From Actinomadura madurae (GTDB lineage Bacteria; Actinomycetota; Actinomycetes; Streptosporangiales; Streptosporangiaceae): a stretch of 64,000 nucleotides of DNA. The notes below the pieces were generated by a model, which was given only the letters and a program-made list of their open reading frames with translations, did not search any database and was not told where the DNA came from. Shown in pieces: positions 7,976 through 16,714 of this stretch. Position numbers and translations under genes: made by a program. The first letter of the stretch is position 1, and each line of letters opens with the position of its first letter. Location: the NCBI RefSeq assembly GCF_900115095.1, contig NZ_FOVH01000008.1:310001-374000 (forward strand), given 5' to 3'.

Positions 7976-9367
7976 TCAGCGCAGCGCGGCGGCGAGTTCT
8001 TCCCACAGGTACGCGGCTGCCTCGGCGCCCTTGAGGAGCAGCGGGATCTCGACCTTCTCGTTGGGGGCGTGGATGCGGTCGCCGTCCAGCCCGACCGCGA
8101 CGAAGATCAGCGGGGCCTCCAGGATGTCGGCGAGGTCGGCCTCGGGGCCGCTGCCGCCTTCGCGGGTGAACAGCACCTCGGTGCCGAAGGCCCGTTCCAT
8201 GGCGCGCCGCGCCGCCTTGACGCCGGGCGAGCCGATCGGGGAGAAGCAGGGGCGGACGCCGCCGCCTGGGATGCGGACCTCGGCCTCGACCCCGTGCGGG
8301 GTCCGTTCGGCGACCCACCTGCGGAACTGGTCCTGGACCGTGCCCGGGTCCTGCCCGGCGGCGAGCCGGAACGAGATCTTGGCGTGCGCCTCGCGGGGGA
8401 CGATCGTCTTGCCGCCCGGCCCGGTGTGCCCGCCCCACATGCCGTTGATCTCGGCGGTCGGCCGCGCCCAGACGCGTTCGAGGGTCGTGTAGCCCTTCTC
8501 GCCGTGGGCGGCGCGGCTGTTGCCGGCGGTGCGCAGCCACTCGTCCTCGTCGAACGGGAGCCGCGCGAACAGCTCGCGCTCCTCGTCGGTCAGCGGGACG
8601 ACGTCGTCGTAGAAGCCGGGGAGGGTGACGCGGCCGTCCGCGTCGTGCAGCGAGGCGAGCAGCTCGGCCATCGCGTGCAGCGGGTTGGGGACGGCGCCGC
8701 CGAACGAGCCGGAGTGCAGGTCGCCGTCCGGGCCGCGCAGGGTGACCTCGGCCTCGGTGAGGCCGCGCATGCCGGTGCACATGGACGGGACGTCCTCCGC
8801 CCACATCGTGGTGTCGCTGATGACGACGGCGTCGCAGGCGAGCCGGTCGCGGTGGGTGCGGAGCAGGTCGGCGAAGTGCACCGACCCCGACTCCTCCTCG
8901 CCCTCGACCAGGAGCTTGACGGTGACCGGCGGGGCCTGCCGCCCGGACGCGGCCAGCAGCGCGCGGATGCCGAGGGTGTGGAAGAAGACCTGCCCCTTGT
9001 CGTCGGACGCGCCCCGCCCGATGAGCCGGTCGCCCTTCTCGACGGGCGTGAAGGGGTCGGTGTCCCATTCGTCCAGCGGCTCGACCGGCTGGACGTCGTG
9101 GTGGCCGTACACGACGACGGCGGGGGCGTCCGGGTCGTCGGCGGGCCATTCGGCGTAGACGGCGGGGTGCCCGCCGGTCTCCCAGACCTCGACGATCGGG
9201 AACCCCTGGTCGCGCAGGTACCGGGTCAGCCACTTCGCGGACCTGTGCACGTCGTCGGTGTGCGCGGGGTCACCCGAGACGGACGGGATCGCCAGCCACT
9301 CCTTGAGGTCGGCGACGAACCGGTCCCGGTCGGCCCGGATGTAGGCGGCTATGTCGTTCACCTGCAT
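7976..9367 (-). CDS. M20 family metallopeptidase (dipeptidase)
   Basis: Zinc-dependent M20/M28-clan peptidase, 463 aa, probably a cytoplasmic dipeptidase. The metal-binding region has VVVYGHHDVQPV and GRGASDDKGQVFFH, and the catalytic glutamate stretch is VEGEEESGS. The dimerisation (lid) domain follows, and the last metal ligand lies in the C-terminal GDRIHAPNEKVEIP. The ATG at 9367 has GGAGG 5 nt upstream and is preferred over an in-frame start 30 nt further upstream. The gene is 22 bp upstream of nudC on the same strand, so the two may be cotranscribed. Peptide specificity is unknown. Confidence 0.88.
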   Translation of the reverse strand: MQVNDIAAYIRADRDRFVADLKEWLAIPSVSGDPAHTDDVHRSAKWLTRYLRDQGFPIVEVWETGGHPAVYAEWPADDPDAPAVVVYGHHDVQPVEPLDEWDTDPFTPVEKGDRLIGRGASDDKGQVFFHTLGIRALLAASGRQAPPVTVKLLVEGEEESGSVHFADLLRTHRDRLACDAVVISDTTMWAEDVPSMCTGMRGLTEAEVTLRGPDGDLHSGSFGGAVPNPLHAMAELLASLHDADGRVTLPGFYDDVVPLTDEERELFARLPFDEDEWLRTAGNSRAAHGEKGYTTLERVWARPTAEINGMWGGHTGPGGKTIVPREAHAKISFRLAAGQDPGTVQDQFRRWVAERTPHGVEAEVRIPGGGVRPCFSPIGSPGVKAARRAMERAFGTEVLFTREGGSGPEADLADILEAPLIFVAVGLDGDRIHAPNEKVEIPLLLKGAEAAAYLWEELAAALR

Positions 9368-9382
9368 GCCCCTCCGTACGTT

Positions 9383-9428
9383 GTGATGACAGCGCATGCC
9401 GTGATGTCAGCGCATGTCGTAATGTCAG
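9383..9428. repeat. 18-bp tandem repeat upstream of the M20 peptidase gene
   Basis: Two full copies and a half copy of an 18-bp unit: GTGATGACAGCGCATGCC, GTGATGTCAGCGCATGTC, then GTAATGTCAG. It begins 16 bp upstream of the peptidase ATG and lies in its 5' untranslated or promoter region. Each unit contains GCGCATG, so repeated protein binding is conceivable. Confidence 0.6.
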
Positions 9429-9530
9429 GCTGAGTCTCTTCCGTCCCGGCTTTCCGTCCGCCCCCCGCGTCACGGGATTCCCGAAGACAGGAAACTCACA
9501 GTAAGGGATCCCGTTGCCTGGTTCCTGGGA

Positions 9531-9806
9531 GTGGCTTTGATCCTCATCGACCCGCCCCTGTGGCCCGCCCGCGGCCGCGTGTGGTCCCACATGGTGAGCG
9601 ACGTGTCGTACGAGGAGCTGCACGCGTTCGCGGCGGAGCTGAGGATGCCGGTGCGGGCGTTCGACCGCGACCATTACGACGTCCCGTCCGAGCTGTACGA
9701 GGCGGCGGTGCGTCAGGGGGCGGAGGCGGTGGGGTGCCAGGAGTTGCTCCTGCGGCTGACGAAGGCCGGTCTGCGTCGCCGCAAGGTTCGCCAGCCGCGG
9801 GTCTAG
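9531..9806 (+). CDS. DUF4031 domain protein
   Basis: Small protein of 91 aa of the DUF4031 family, recognised by ILIDPPLWPARGRVWSHMVSD, the ELHAFAAELRMPVRAFDRDHYDVP segment and the basic end RRRKVRQPRV. Function unknown. GTG start at 9531; a TTG at 9537 has better spacing from GGGAG and is an alternative. Its stop codon overlaps the stop of the convergent HD-domain gene by 3 bp. Confidence 0.75.
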   Translation: MALILIDPPLWPARGRVWSHMVSDVSYEELHAFAAELRMPVRAFDRDHYDVPSELYEAAVRQGAEAVGCQELLLRLTKAGLRRRKVRQPRV

Positions 9807-10411
9807 GCGCCGAGCAGCATCAGTTCCGTGCGGATGTTGGTGCGCGCCCGTTCCTCGAAGCGGTCGTGCGCGGCCGGCGTGTGGAAGAGCCTGGGCAGCG
9901 CGAGCAGCCCGTTGAGGACTTCGGCTCGTCCAGCCTTGAAGAGCTCGTCGGGGACGAACGCGTACTCCTCGCGTACCGCGGCGGCGTAGGCGGCGTACCT
10001 GTCGGGCTCGGCCCCGAGGATCGCGAGGTCGGCGTCGCAGAGGACCTGCCCGTCCGCGTCGTCCTCGTCCGGCGCGTGCGTGGTGGTCAGCTCGACGAGC
10101 CGGACGACCTGGTCCACGTCCCGCCGCCCGAGGTCGGTGTCGGCCAGCATGCGGGCCGCGAGGCGGGCGCTGCGCTCCTCGTTGTCGGCGCGTTCGGGGT
10201 CGTAGACGGCGTCGTGGAACCAGGCGGCGAGCCGGACGAGGTCGGGATCGGCCGCGTGCCCGGCCAGCTCGTCCACGAGGTCGAGGACGGCGGCGAGGTG
10301 CTCGCGGGTGTGGTACCGGCGGTGCGGCTCCCCGTAGCGCTCGTCCAGTTCCGTCCCGATATGTCTGGTGTGAGGTCCCGCCAGTGCGACCCACCGGTCG
10401 ACAAGGTCCAT
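9803..10411 (-). CDS. HD-domain-like metal-dependent protein
   Basis: Protein of 202 aa with an HD-superfamily pattern: RYHTREHLAAVLDLVDEL (first His), AAWFHDAVYDP (the HD pair) and a later Asp in LCDADLAILG. The family includes predicted phosphohydrolases, often annotated as metal-dependent HD proteins. Substrate is unknown. The ATG at 10411 was chosen because conserved sequence starts at MDLVDRWVALAG; the frame is open further upstream to 10501. Divergent from the siderophore operon with the iron box in between. Confidence 0.72.
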   Translation of the reverse strand: MDLVDRWVALAGPHTRHIGTELDERYGEPHRRYHTREHLAAVLDLVDELAGHAADPDLVRLAAWFHDAVYDPERADNEERSARLAARMLADTDLGRRDVDQVVRLVELTTTHAPDEDDADGQVLCDADLAILGAEPDRYAAYAAAVREEYAFVPDELFKAGRAEVLNGLLALPRLFHTPAAHDRFEERARTNIRTELMLLGA

Positions 10412-10507
10412 GGCCCCATCGTGGCGGATCGCCGGGCGGCCGGGACACGCGATGTCACCGTTCTTGCATGCGACCGGCCCCCCGGCCACTATGGTGATCA
10501 CCGCGAG

Positions 10508-10526
10508 TTAGGCAAGGCTTACCTCA
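10508..10526 (+). promoter_or_regulatory. IdeR/DmdR iron box of the siderophore operon
   Basis: TTAGGCAAGGCTTACCTCA agrees with the actinobacterial IdeR/DmdR1 19-bp consensus TTAGGTTAGGCTNACCTAA at most positions, including the AGGCT core and ACCT arm. It lies 72 bp upstream of the first siderophore gene, where Fe(II)-loaded repressor would block transcription. Expression is therefore expected under iron limitation. Confidence 0.85.
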
Positions 10527-10597
10527 CCACGAGGCCGTCGCGCTCGCGTCATCACCCACGGGCTTGCACACTCATTGGCGGATTGGAAAGGCCGGTC

Positions 10598-11737
10598 GTG
10601 GCCGCCTCTCTCTACCTGGTCGCCGGCAAGGCGACCGACTCGGTGACGCACGGGTTCCTGCCCGCCGCCGCGCGCCTCGGCCTCGATGTGACGCTTCTCA
10701 CCGACCGTCCCGGCGCCCATCCGTTCGGCGGACCGGTCGTCGAGTGCGACGTCTCCGACTTCCGGGACATCATCGCCCGCATCGACGGGGAGCCCGCGGC
10801 CGTCTTCTCCAACAGCGACTTCCTCCAGGCGCCCGCCGCCCTGGCCGCCGCGTACTTCGGGCTGCCCGCCAAGGACTGGCGCGCCGCGACCCGCGCGAAG
10901 AACAAGGCGCTCCTGCGGCGGCATCTCGCGTCCATCGACCCGGTCTTCTCCGCGGACGCCTTCCAGGTACCGGCCGACGCGCCCTTTCCGCTGGTGGTCA
11001 AGCCTCGGGAAGGGGTGGCCAGCGAGGACGTGTTCCTCGTCCAGGACGCAGGAGAACTCGCGGCGCGCGTGGAGGAGATCGCCGCGCGCCGGAGCGACCC
11101 CCTTGTCGCGGAGGAGTACCTGCCGGGGCACCTCCACACTCTGGAGACGCTCGGGGACGGGCGGGAACTACGCGTACTGGGGTCGTTCCGTACGACGCTC
11201 TCCCCGCCACCCTTCTTCGTCGAAGAGCGCCTTGAGTGGACGGCCCCTCCCCCGGAGACGCCACAGGTACTGCGCCAACTGGAAGCTCTGGGAATCGGGT
11301 TCGGGGCCTGTCACACCGAGTTCGTCGTGCACGAGGGCCGCGCCCGCATCATCGAGGTCAACTACAGGCTCATCGGGGACCACTGCGACTTCCTGCTGGC
11401 CGATCTCCTGGGCGTCCCGCTCTTCGAGCACATCCTTCAGGTCCACCTGGGCGCGGGGTTGCCGGGCCGCCGGGTTCCCCGGCCGAGGCACGCCATCGCG
11501 GAGCCGGTCATCGCGGACCGGTCGGGCACGCTCACCGCGGCGCCGGGGCCCCTGACCCTGGACGACGGCCCGGTGCGGCTCGCCTACCGTCCGCAGCGCG
11601 CGGTGGGCGACTCCGTCGCGGTGACCCGCACCAACCGCGACTACCTGGGCACGGTCCGCGCGATCGGTCCCGGACCGGACGAGGTCAACGCGGCCCTGGC
11701 GCGGTTCCGTGCATCGCACGACTGGACGATCGCGTGA
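10598..11737 (+). CDS. ATP-grasp ligase of a carboxylate siderophore pathway (PvsA-like)
   Basis: ATP-grasp amide ligase, 379 aa. Visible features are the nucleotide-binding LVVKPREGVASEDVFLV (near residue 130), VAEEYLPGHLHTLE, and the metal-binding ACHTEFVVHEGRARIIEVNYR. The GTG at 10598 follows GGAAAGG by 6 nt; the open frame extends far upstream but without similarity. It is the first gene after the iron box, and its stop overlaps the next start (GTGA). An ATP-grasp gene heading two NIS synthetases and a decarboxylase is the order of vibrioferrin pvsABDE, where PvsA is thought to join alanine and 2-ketoglutarate. Substrates here are not proven. Confidence 0.82.
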   Translation: MAASLYLVAGKATDSVTHGFLPAAARLGLDVTLLTDRPGAHPFGGPVVECDVSDFRDIIARIDGEPAAVFSNSDFLQAPAALAAAYFGLPAKDWRAATRAKNKALLRRHLASIDPVFSADAFQVPADAPFPLVVKPREGVASEDVFLVQDAGELAARVEEIAARRSDPLVAEEYLPGHLHTLETLGDGRELRVLGSFRTTLSPPPFFVEERLEWTAPPPETPQVLRQLEALGIGFGACHTEFVVHEGRARIIEVNYRLIGDHCDFLLADLLGVPLFEHILQVHLGAGLPGRRVPRPRHAIAEPVIADRSGTLTAAPGPLTLDDGPVRLAYRPQRAVGDSVAVTRTNRDYLGTVRAIGPGPDEVNAALARFRASHDWTIA

Positions 11738-13308
11738 CCGCCGACGACGAAGACCTGCTCGCCACCCGTGTACTCGACGCGCTGCTACGGGAGGACTACG
11801 CGGGCCTGCGACGGTTCGTCCGGAACGGTGTGCTGGAGCTTCCCGGCCGCCGGGTGCGCTTGGTCGAGGCACGCCCCGCCTTCCTCTCCGACCTCGTCGT
11901 GGAGCCCGGGCAGGGCCTGACGCTCCGGGACGCCTTCCACGCCGTCCGCACGGTGGCCGACCCGCGCGACGACACGGCGGCCTTCGAACGCGAGTGCCTG
12001 GACGCTCTGGCGACCGCCAAGCTGCACGGCGACGCGCGTCCTGCCGTCCACCGGCGGCTCGGCCGCCTCCCGGACGAGCTGCGGACGGGTCCCGGCGCGT
12101 TCTACGAGACGCTGGCGGCCTACAACGACCACCCGGTACATCCGACAGGCCGGAGCCGCGCCGGGCTGTCCCTGGCCGATCTGAGCCGCTACGCACCCGA
12201 GTTCGCGCCGTCGTTCCCGCTGCGCTGGGCGGCGGTGCGGAACCCCGCCCTCGCCGGGACGCTTCCCGGCTGGTGGCCGGCCCCCGCCGACGTGGGCCTG
12301 ACCTCGGCCGAGGCGCTCTTCCCCGTCCACCCGCTGGCGGCCCGGCAGGTGCGCGACCGGCCCGGCGCGGTTCTCGCGCCCGACGCGTTCCTCCAGGTCA
12401 CGCCCACACTGTCCATGCGGACCGTGGCCGCGGCGCCGCTCGCCCACGTGAAGGCGCCGCTCCCGACCAGCACCCTCGGGCTCCGCAACACGCGCACCAT
12501 CAAGCCCGGCACGCTGGCGGACGGCGCCCTGGTCGAACGCATCCTGCGCCAGGTGCTCCTCCACGAACCGGTGCTACCGGTCGTGCTCGCGGACGAGCAG
12601 ACCTACGGCCACGCCGACGATCCCCTTCTCGCCTATCTGGTGCGGCGCTTCCCACCCGATATCGCGCGCTCGCACATCGTCCCGGTGGCGGCGCTGCTCG
12701 CCGAAGCACCGGACGAGGGCCATGTGATCGAACGCTGGGACGTCGAGGCCCTGTTCGACGCCTACCTGGCGGCGCTGTTCTCCTGGAACGTCACGCTGTT
12801 CCGCTACGGCATCGCGCTGGAGGCGCATCAGCAGAACGTCGCCCTCGTCTTGGACGAGGCACCGCTCCGCCTCCTCGTCAAGGACAACGACGGCGCGCTG
12901 ATCGACCCGTCCCGGCTCCGCGAACGTCTGGGGCCGCCGTCCCCGGGCACCGACCCCCGCGACCTGGTCGACCACCGCATGGCGACGTCGGATCCGGAGG
13001 CGCTCGCCCGCGTCTTCGTCACCATCACGCTGCACCTGTGCGCGGCCGCGCCCGCCCTGGGGCTGTCCAAGCTGGGCCTGCTCCCGTGGGGCACCGGCCT
13101 GCGGATGATCCGGGAGCGGCTCGACGAGGCGCTCGGGCGGGACGAGGCGTTCCTGCGCTCCCGCACGCTGGACGCCGACACGCTGCCGGGCAAGGCCATG
13201 GTCACCGCCGGAACCCTTGTCGACAAGGCGCGGACCGGCGCGGCGGACATCAACAAGCATTACGGCCCACCGGGGCCCAACTACCTACGGGACTCGACGT
13301 GCTGCTGA
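11734..13308 (+). CDS. NRPS-independent siderophore (IucA/IucC) synthetase 1
   Basis: NIS synthetase of 524 aa, which adenylates a carboxylate such as citrate and transfers it to an amine or hydroxyl. The ATP site is seen as HVKAPLPTSTLGLRNTR (about residues 238-254), with the catalytic-region motif ALEAHQQNVALVLD (about 363) and LLVKDNDGAL. The C-terminal FhuF-like reductase/iron-binding region is represented by WGTGLRMIRERL and the end helices. GTG start within the upstream stop (4-nt overlap). It ends 10 nt inside the next gene. Position equals pvsB. Length is slightly short for the family (usually 550-620). Confidence 0.9.
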   Translation: MTADDEDLLATRVLDALLREDYAGLRRFVRNGVLELPGRRVRLVEARPAFLSDLVVEPGQGLTLRDAFHAVRTVADPRDDTAAFERECLDALATAKLHGDARPAVHRRLGRLPDELRTGPGAFYETLAAYNDHPVHPTGRSRAGLSLADLSRYAPEFAPSFPLRWAAVRNPALAGTLPGWWPAPADVGLTSAEALFPVHPLAARQVRDRPGAVLAPDAFLQVTPTLSMRTVAAAPLAHVKAPLPTSTLGLRNTRTIKPGTLADGALVERILRQVLLHEPVLPVVLADEQTYGHADDPLLAYLVRRFPPDIARSHIVPVAALLAEAPDEGHVIERWDVEALFDAYLAALFSWNVTLFRYGIALEAHQQNVALVLDEAPLRLLVKDNDGALIDPSRLRERLGPPSPGTDPRDLVDHRMATSDPEALARVFVTITLHLCAAAPALGLSKLGLLPWGTGLRMIRERLDEALGRDEAFLRSRTLDADTLPGKAMVTAGTLVDKARTGAADINKHYGPPGPNYLRDSTCC

Positions 13309-14915
13309 CAGAACCGGTCCTCTCGGCTGACGACGCCACCGCGACCGCGCTCCTCAACTGCCTGGTCCGGGAGGTGTGCGCGCCCGAGCAGCAGGTCTGG
13401 CCGGACGGCGTGCACCCCGGCGGTGCTCACCTCCTCGTCCGGCTGCCCCGCGCCGGGGTCGTGCTGCGCATGGGCCTGGCCCGTCCCCCGGCCGGCGCCG
13501 CCTACCGGCTCGTGCCGCCGTACGAGGAGCGCCGGGGGGACGAATGGGCACCGGCGCCCTGGGACAGGCTGGCGAACCTGGTCGCCGGTGAACTGGAGCT
13601 CGCGACGGGCCGTCCGAACCCCGAGTTCCTCGCGCAGGCGGCCGACAGTCACAGAGCGCTCACCGCCATCATCGCCGCCCGTGGCGAGCCCTCGGGGGAC
13701 GCCTACATCGACTCCGAGCAGTCCCTCGTCGCGGGGCATCGTTTCCACCCGTCCCCCAAGGCCCGGCAGGGGTCCCCGTCCGACTGGCTGCGCTACGCGC
13801 CGGAGACTCGGGCGCGTTTCCGTCCGCTCTGGCTGGCCGTCCCGGAACACCTCATCGCCGAAGAAGGCACACCGGAGGCCTTCGAAACCCTGGAGACCTA
13901 CGGCCCTCCGGCGCCACCGGGCCGGCGGCTTCTCCCCGTCCATCCCTGGCAGTTCTCGCTGCTGGCGGGTAACCCCCTCCTGCAGAAGGCCCTGGCGGAC
14001 GGCTTGCTGCTCAACCTCGGCCCATCGGACACCGAAGCGGTGCCCACATCGTCCGTCCGCACCGCGTACCTGCCGGACGCCGACGTGTTCTGCAAGTTCA
14101 GCCTGGACGTGCGCATCACCAACTGCGTCCGCAAGAACGCCTGGTACGAGCTGACCGGAGCGATCGCCCTCAACGACCTTCTGCCGCCCATTCTCGAAAA
14201 GCTGGACGCCACGTTCCTCGCAGAGCCCGCCTACCGCAGCATCGCTCTCCCGGACCGCCGCCTGTACGAGGGCCTCGGCGTGATCCTGCGCCAAGGCGTC
14301 AAGTCCCTCCCCGGAACGCCTTTACTGGCAGGCGCCCTGGCCGACCCGTACAACAGGTGGCTTGCAGATCTGCCCGTCCTTTCGACCCCGGACGGCGCCG
14401 AAGCCTGGTGGGACGCCTACGTCGCCCAGGTGGCACCACCCGTACTCGCCGCGTACCTCGACCACGGCGTTGTGCTGGAGCCGCACCTGCAGAACGTCCT
14501 CATCTGCGTCGACTCCACGGGTATGCCGGTCCATGCCGCGTTCCGAGACCTGGAGGGGACGAAACTGACCGCGGGGCGCTGGGACCTGACGCACCTCCCC
14601 TCCCGCGTGGCCGAAGGCCTTACCTACGAGCCCGACTGGGGCTGGAACCGCGTCGTCTATTGCCTCCTCGTCAACCATCTGACGGAGATGGCCGCCGCGG
14701 TGGCCGACCTTCACCCGTCCCTGGAACGAACCCTCTGGCGGACGGCCAGGAAGCATTTCCACGCCCACGACGACCACCCTCAGATAAGGGCCCTCCTCGC
14801 CGGAGTGCCGCTGCCCGCAAAGGCGAACCTTCGCGCCCGCTGGTCTCGCACTGCCGACCGCGGAGCGACCTATGTCCCCGTCCCCAACCCGCTGGCCGCA
14901 CCTCGACCGCTATGA
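13299..14915 (+). CDS. NRPS-independent siderophore (IucA/IucC) synthetase 2
   Basis: Second NIS synthetase, 538 aa. It has LLPVHPWQF, the ATP-site segment VPTSSVRTAYLP with FCKFSLDVRITNCVRKN, and the catalytic VVLEPHLQNVLI followed by FRDLEGTKL. It differs clearly from synthetase 1, so the two probably make different bonds. In the vibrioferrin scheme one enzyme joins citrate to serine and the other adds the second arm. GTG at 13299 overlaps the previous gene by 10 nt, and the stop overlaps the next ATG by 4 nt, implying tight translational coupling. Confidence 0.9.
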   Translation: MLLTEPVLSADDATATALLNCLVREVCAPEQQVWPDGVHPGGAHLLVRLPRAGVVLRMGLARPPAGAAYRLVPPYEERRGDEWAPAPWDRLANLVAGELELATGRPNPEFLAQAADSHRALTAIIAARGEPSGDAYIDSEQSLVAGHRFHPSPKARQGSPSDWLRYAPETRARFRPLWLAVPEHLIAEEGTPEAFETLETYGPPAPPGRRLLPVHPWQFSLLAGNPLLQKALADGLLLNLGPSDTEAVPTSSVRTAYLPDADVFCKFSLDVRITNCVRKNAWYELTGAIALNDLLPPILEKLDATFLAEPAYRSIALPDRRLYEGLGVILRQGVKSLPGTPLLAGALADPYNRWLADLPVLSTPDGAEAWWDAYVAQVAPPVLAAYLDHGVVLEPHLQNVLICVDSTGMPVHAAFRDLEGTKLTAGRWDLTHLPSRVAEGLTYEPDWGWNRVVYCLLVNHLTEMAAAVADLHPSLERTLWRTARKHFHAHDDHPQIRALLAGVPLPAKANLRARWSRTADRGATYVPVPNPLAAPRPL

Positions 14916-15997
14916 ACACCGATTTCGCCCGGAACCTCGACGGTTATCCGGCCTATCTCTACAACCTGACCGGCTTGGAAACCCACGTCCGCGACATCCG
15001 CGCCAGCCTGCCGGGCACGGAACTCTTCTACGCCGCCAAGGCCAATCCGGACGCCGAGATCCTCCGCACGCTCGCCCCTCACGTCGACGGCATGGAAGTC
15101 TCCTCCGGAGGGGAACTGACCCACGTCCGGGAGACGGTGCCCGGCATATCCCTGGCCTTCGGCGGCCCAGGCAAGACAGACGAAGAGCTACATCTGGCCC
15201 GCACGTTCAAGGCGGACAGGATTCACGTGGAGAGCCCCACCGAGCTCGCCCGCTTGGCCGCCCAGGGGCCTGCCGACGTCCTTCTTCGCGCGAACCTCCC
15301 CGTGCACATTCCGAACGCCGTCCTCACCATGAGCGGCCCCTTCGGCATGGACGAGGACGCCCTCGATGACTGCGCCCGCCTTCTGGCCGAGAACCCCCAC
15401 CTCAACCTTCGGGGCATCCACGCTCACCTGGCCTCCGGCCTGGACGCCCCCACCCTTCTCGATGTGGCCTACGAAATAGCCGAATGGGCGCTCCCCTGGC
15501 TGAAGGCCCGTGGAGTGGAGGAACCCGAACTCAACGTGGGCGGCGGTATGGGCGTCGACTACACGTCACCGGAAAGCCGCTTCGACTGGGGAACCTACGG
15601 AAACGGCCTGAGCACCATCCCGGCAAAAGTCCGCGTAGAGCCCGGCCGATCCATGACCGCCTATCACGGCTGGTACGTCACCGACGTCCTGGACGTGAAA
15701 ACCACGCGAGGCGAGACCTACGTCATCCTCAGAGGCGGCACCCACCACCTGAGAACTCCGGCGGCGAAAGGCCATGACCATCCCTTCAAGGTCCTCACCG
15801 CGAACGGTCCAGAAAGCCCCGCCACCCTGGTCGGCCAGCTGTGCACGCCGAAGGACGTCTTCGCCCGCGACTGCCTGGTCCCGCCTTTGATCCCCGGCGA
15901 CATCATCGCCTTCACCATGGCCGGCGCCTACGCGTGGAACATCTCCCACCACGATTTCCTCATGCACCCGAAACCGGCCTTCCACTACCTGCGCTGA
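14912..15997 (+). CDS. Type III-fold PLP-dependent decarboxylase (PvsE/SbnH-like)
   Basis: Alanine-racemase-fold PLP decarboxylase, 361 aa, of the diaminopimelate/ornithine decarboxylase family. The PLP lysine is in FYAAKANPD, followed by GMEVSSGGEL, HAHLASGL, the phosphate-binding NVGGGMGVDY, and VRVEPGRSM. The C-terminal acidic/cysteine pair is LCTPKDVFARD. In vibrioferrin and staphyloferrin B pathways the cognate enzyme decarboxylates an amino acid, free or already coupled to citrate. ATGA overlap with synthetase 2. No iron-siderophore transporter or exporter follows; the next gene is convergent. Confidence 0.87.
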   Translation: MNTDFARNLDGYPAYLYNLTGLETHVRDIRASLPGTELFYAAKANPDAEILRTLAPHVDGMEVSSGGELTHVRETVPGISLAFGGPGKTDEELHLARTFKADRIHVESPTELARLAAQGPADVLLRANLPVHIPNAVLTMSGPFGMDEDALDDCARLLAENPHLNLRGIHAHLASGLDAPTLLDVAYEIAEWALPWLKARGVEEPELNVGGGMGVDYTSPESRFDWGTYGNGLSTIPAKVRVEPGRSMTAYHGWYVTDVLDVKTTRGETYVILRGGTHHLRTPAAKGHDHPFKVLTANGPESPATLVGQLCTPKDVFARDCLVPPLIPGDIIAFTMAGAYAWNISHHDFLMHPKPAFHYLR

Positions 15998-16009
15998 CCC
16001 GTCAGGCGC

Positions 16010-16648
16010 TTATGGGCGGGGGCTCCCGTACCAGCGCCACGACGTGAGGCGCGGACGGCCGGGAAGCTCTCCACGTCCCGTGGCCCAGAGCAGCGTCGGC
16101 CAGGGCTCGGTGTCGGTCGGCGCCTCCGGGAACAGGCGGCCCAGGACGCGTGCGCAGAGGTCGGCGGGCGGCTCCCAGAGCAGCCCGAGGCCGTCCGCCA
16201 AGTCGTAGGTGTGGACGACGGTCTCCAGGATCCCCATCGCCGCGAAGCCCTCGCCGTCCGCTGCGCCGAAGACGTGGTGGGCGCGGACGTCGGGAGCGAC
16301 CGTCCGAACCATTGCGGAGAGCATCCCGCCGCACGCTTCCAGCACCTGGAGCAGGCCCGCGGGCCCCGCGTCCCGGTCGGCGTGGATCGCGTTCGCGGGA
16401 CCGCCGGGCCGGCGGCTCTCCCAGACGAACGGCACCTCGCCGTCCATGGGCGGCGTGGACGGTGCCAGTTGCGCCGCGTAGGCGAAGAGATCGTCGCCGA
16501 GGTGCTCGACCGTCTCCCAGCACGTCCATTCGAGCGACCCGGCCTTGGCGTCCCAGGCATCCGCGGGAGCCTCCCGCAACGCGGCGACGGCGAGCCTGAC
16601 GGCCAGGTCGAGGTCATCGGCGGTCACCGCGGCGATCGAGTCGGGCAT
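16010..16648 (-). CDS. DinB-like / mycothiol-dependent maleylpyruvate isomerase family protein
   Basis: Protein of 212 aa with the four-helix DinB/MDMPI arrangement: LEWTCWETVEHLGDDLFAYAAQL near the N-terminus and GILETVVHTYDLADGLGL in the middle, giving His residues spaced like the metal ligands of the family. Actinobacterial members are mycothiol-dependent transferases or isomerases; the substrate here is unknown. Divergent from the CPT-like kinase, with 66 bp between the starts. Confidence 0.72.
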   Translation of the reverse strand: MPDSIAAVTADDLDLAVRLAVAALREAPADAWDAKAGSLEWTCWETVEHLGDDLFAYAAQLAPSTPPMDGEVPFVWESRRPGGPANAIHADRDAGPAGLLQVLEACGGMLSAMVRTVAPDVRAHHVFGAADGEGFAAMGILETVVHTYDLADGLGLLWEPPADLCARVLGRLFPEAPTDTEPWPTLLWATGRGELPGRPRLTSWRWYGSPRP

Positions 16649-16714
16649 GGCACGACGTTACTCGACACGCCATGAGCGGCCCGGCGGCCTAGCGGCCCTT
16701 GGTCTACTGTCCGG

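Noticed and set aside
10493..10502. GGTGATCACC palindrome just before the iron box
   Set aside because: Ten-base palindromes are common by chance in GC-rich DNA, and the adjacent iron box already explains regulation.
11785..12564. Minus-strand frame within NIS synthetase 1
   Set aside because: No motif and no ribosome-binding site; it is fully explained as antisense of a coding gene.
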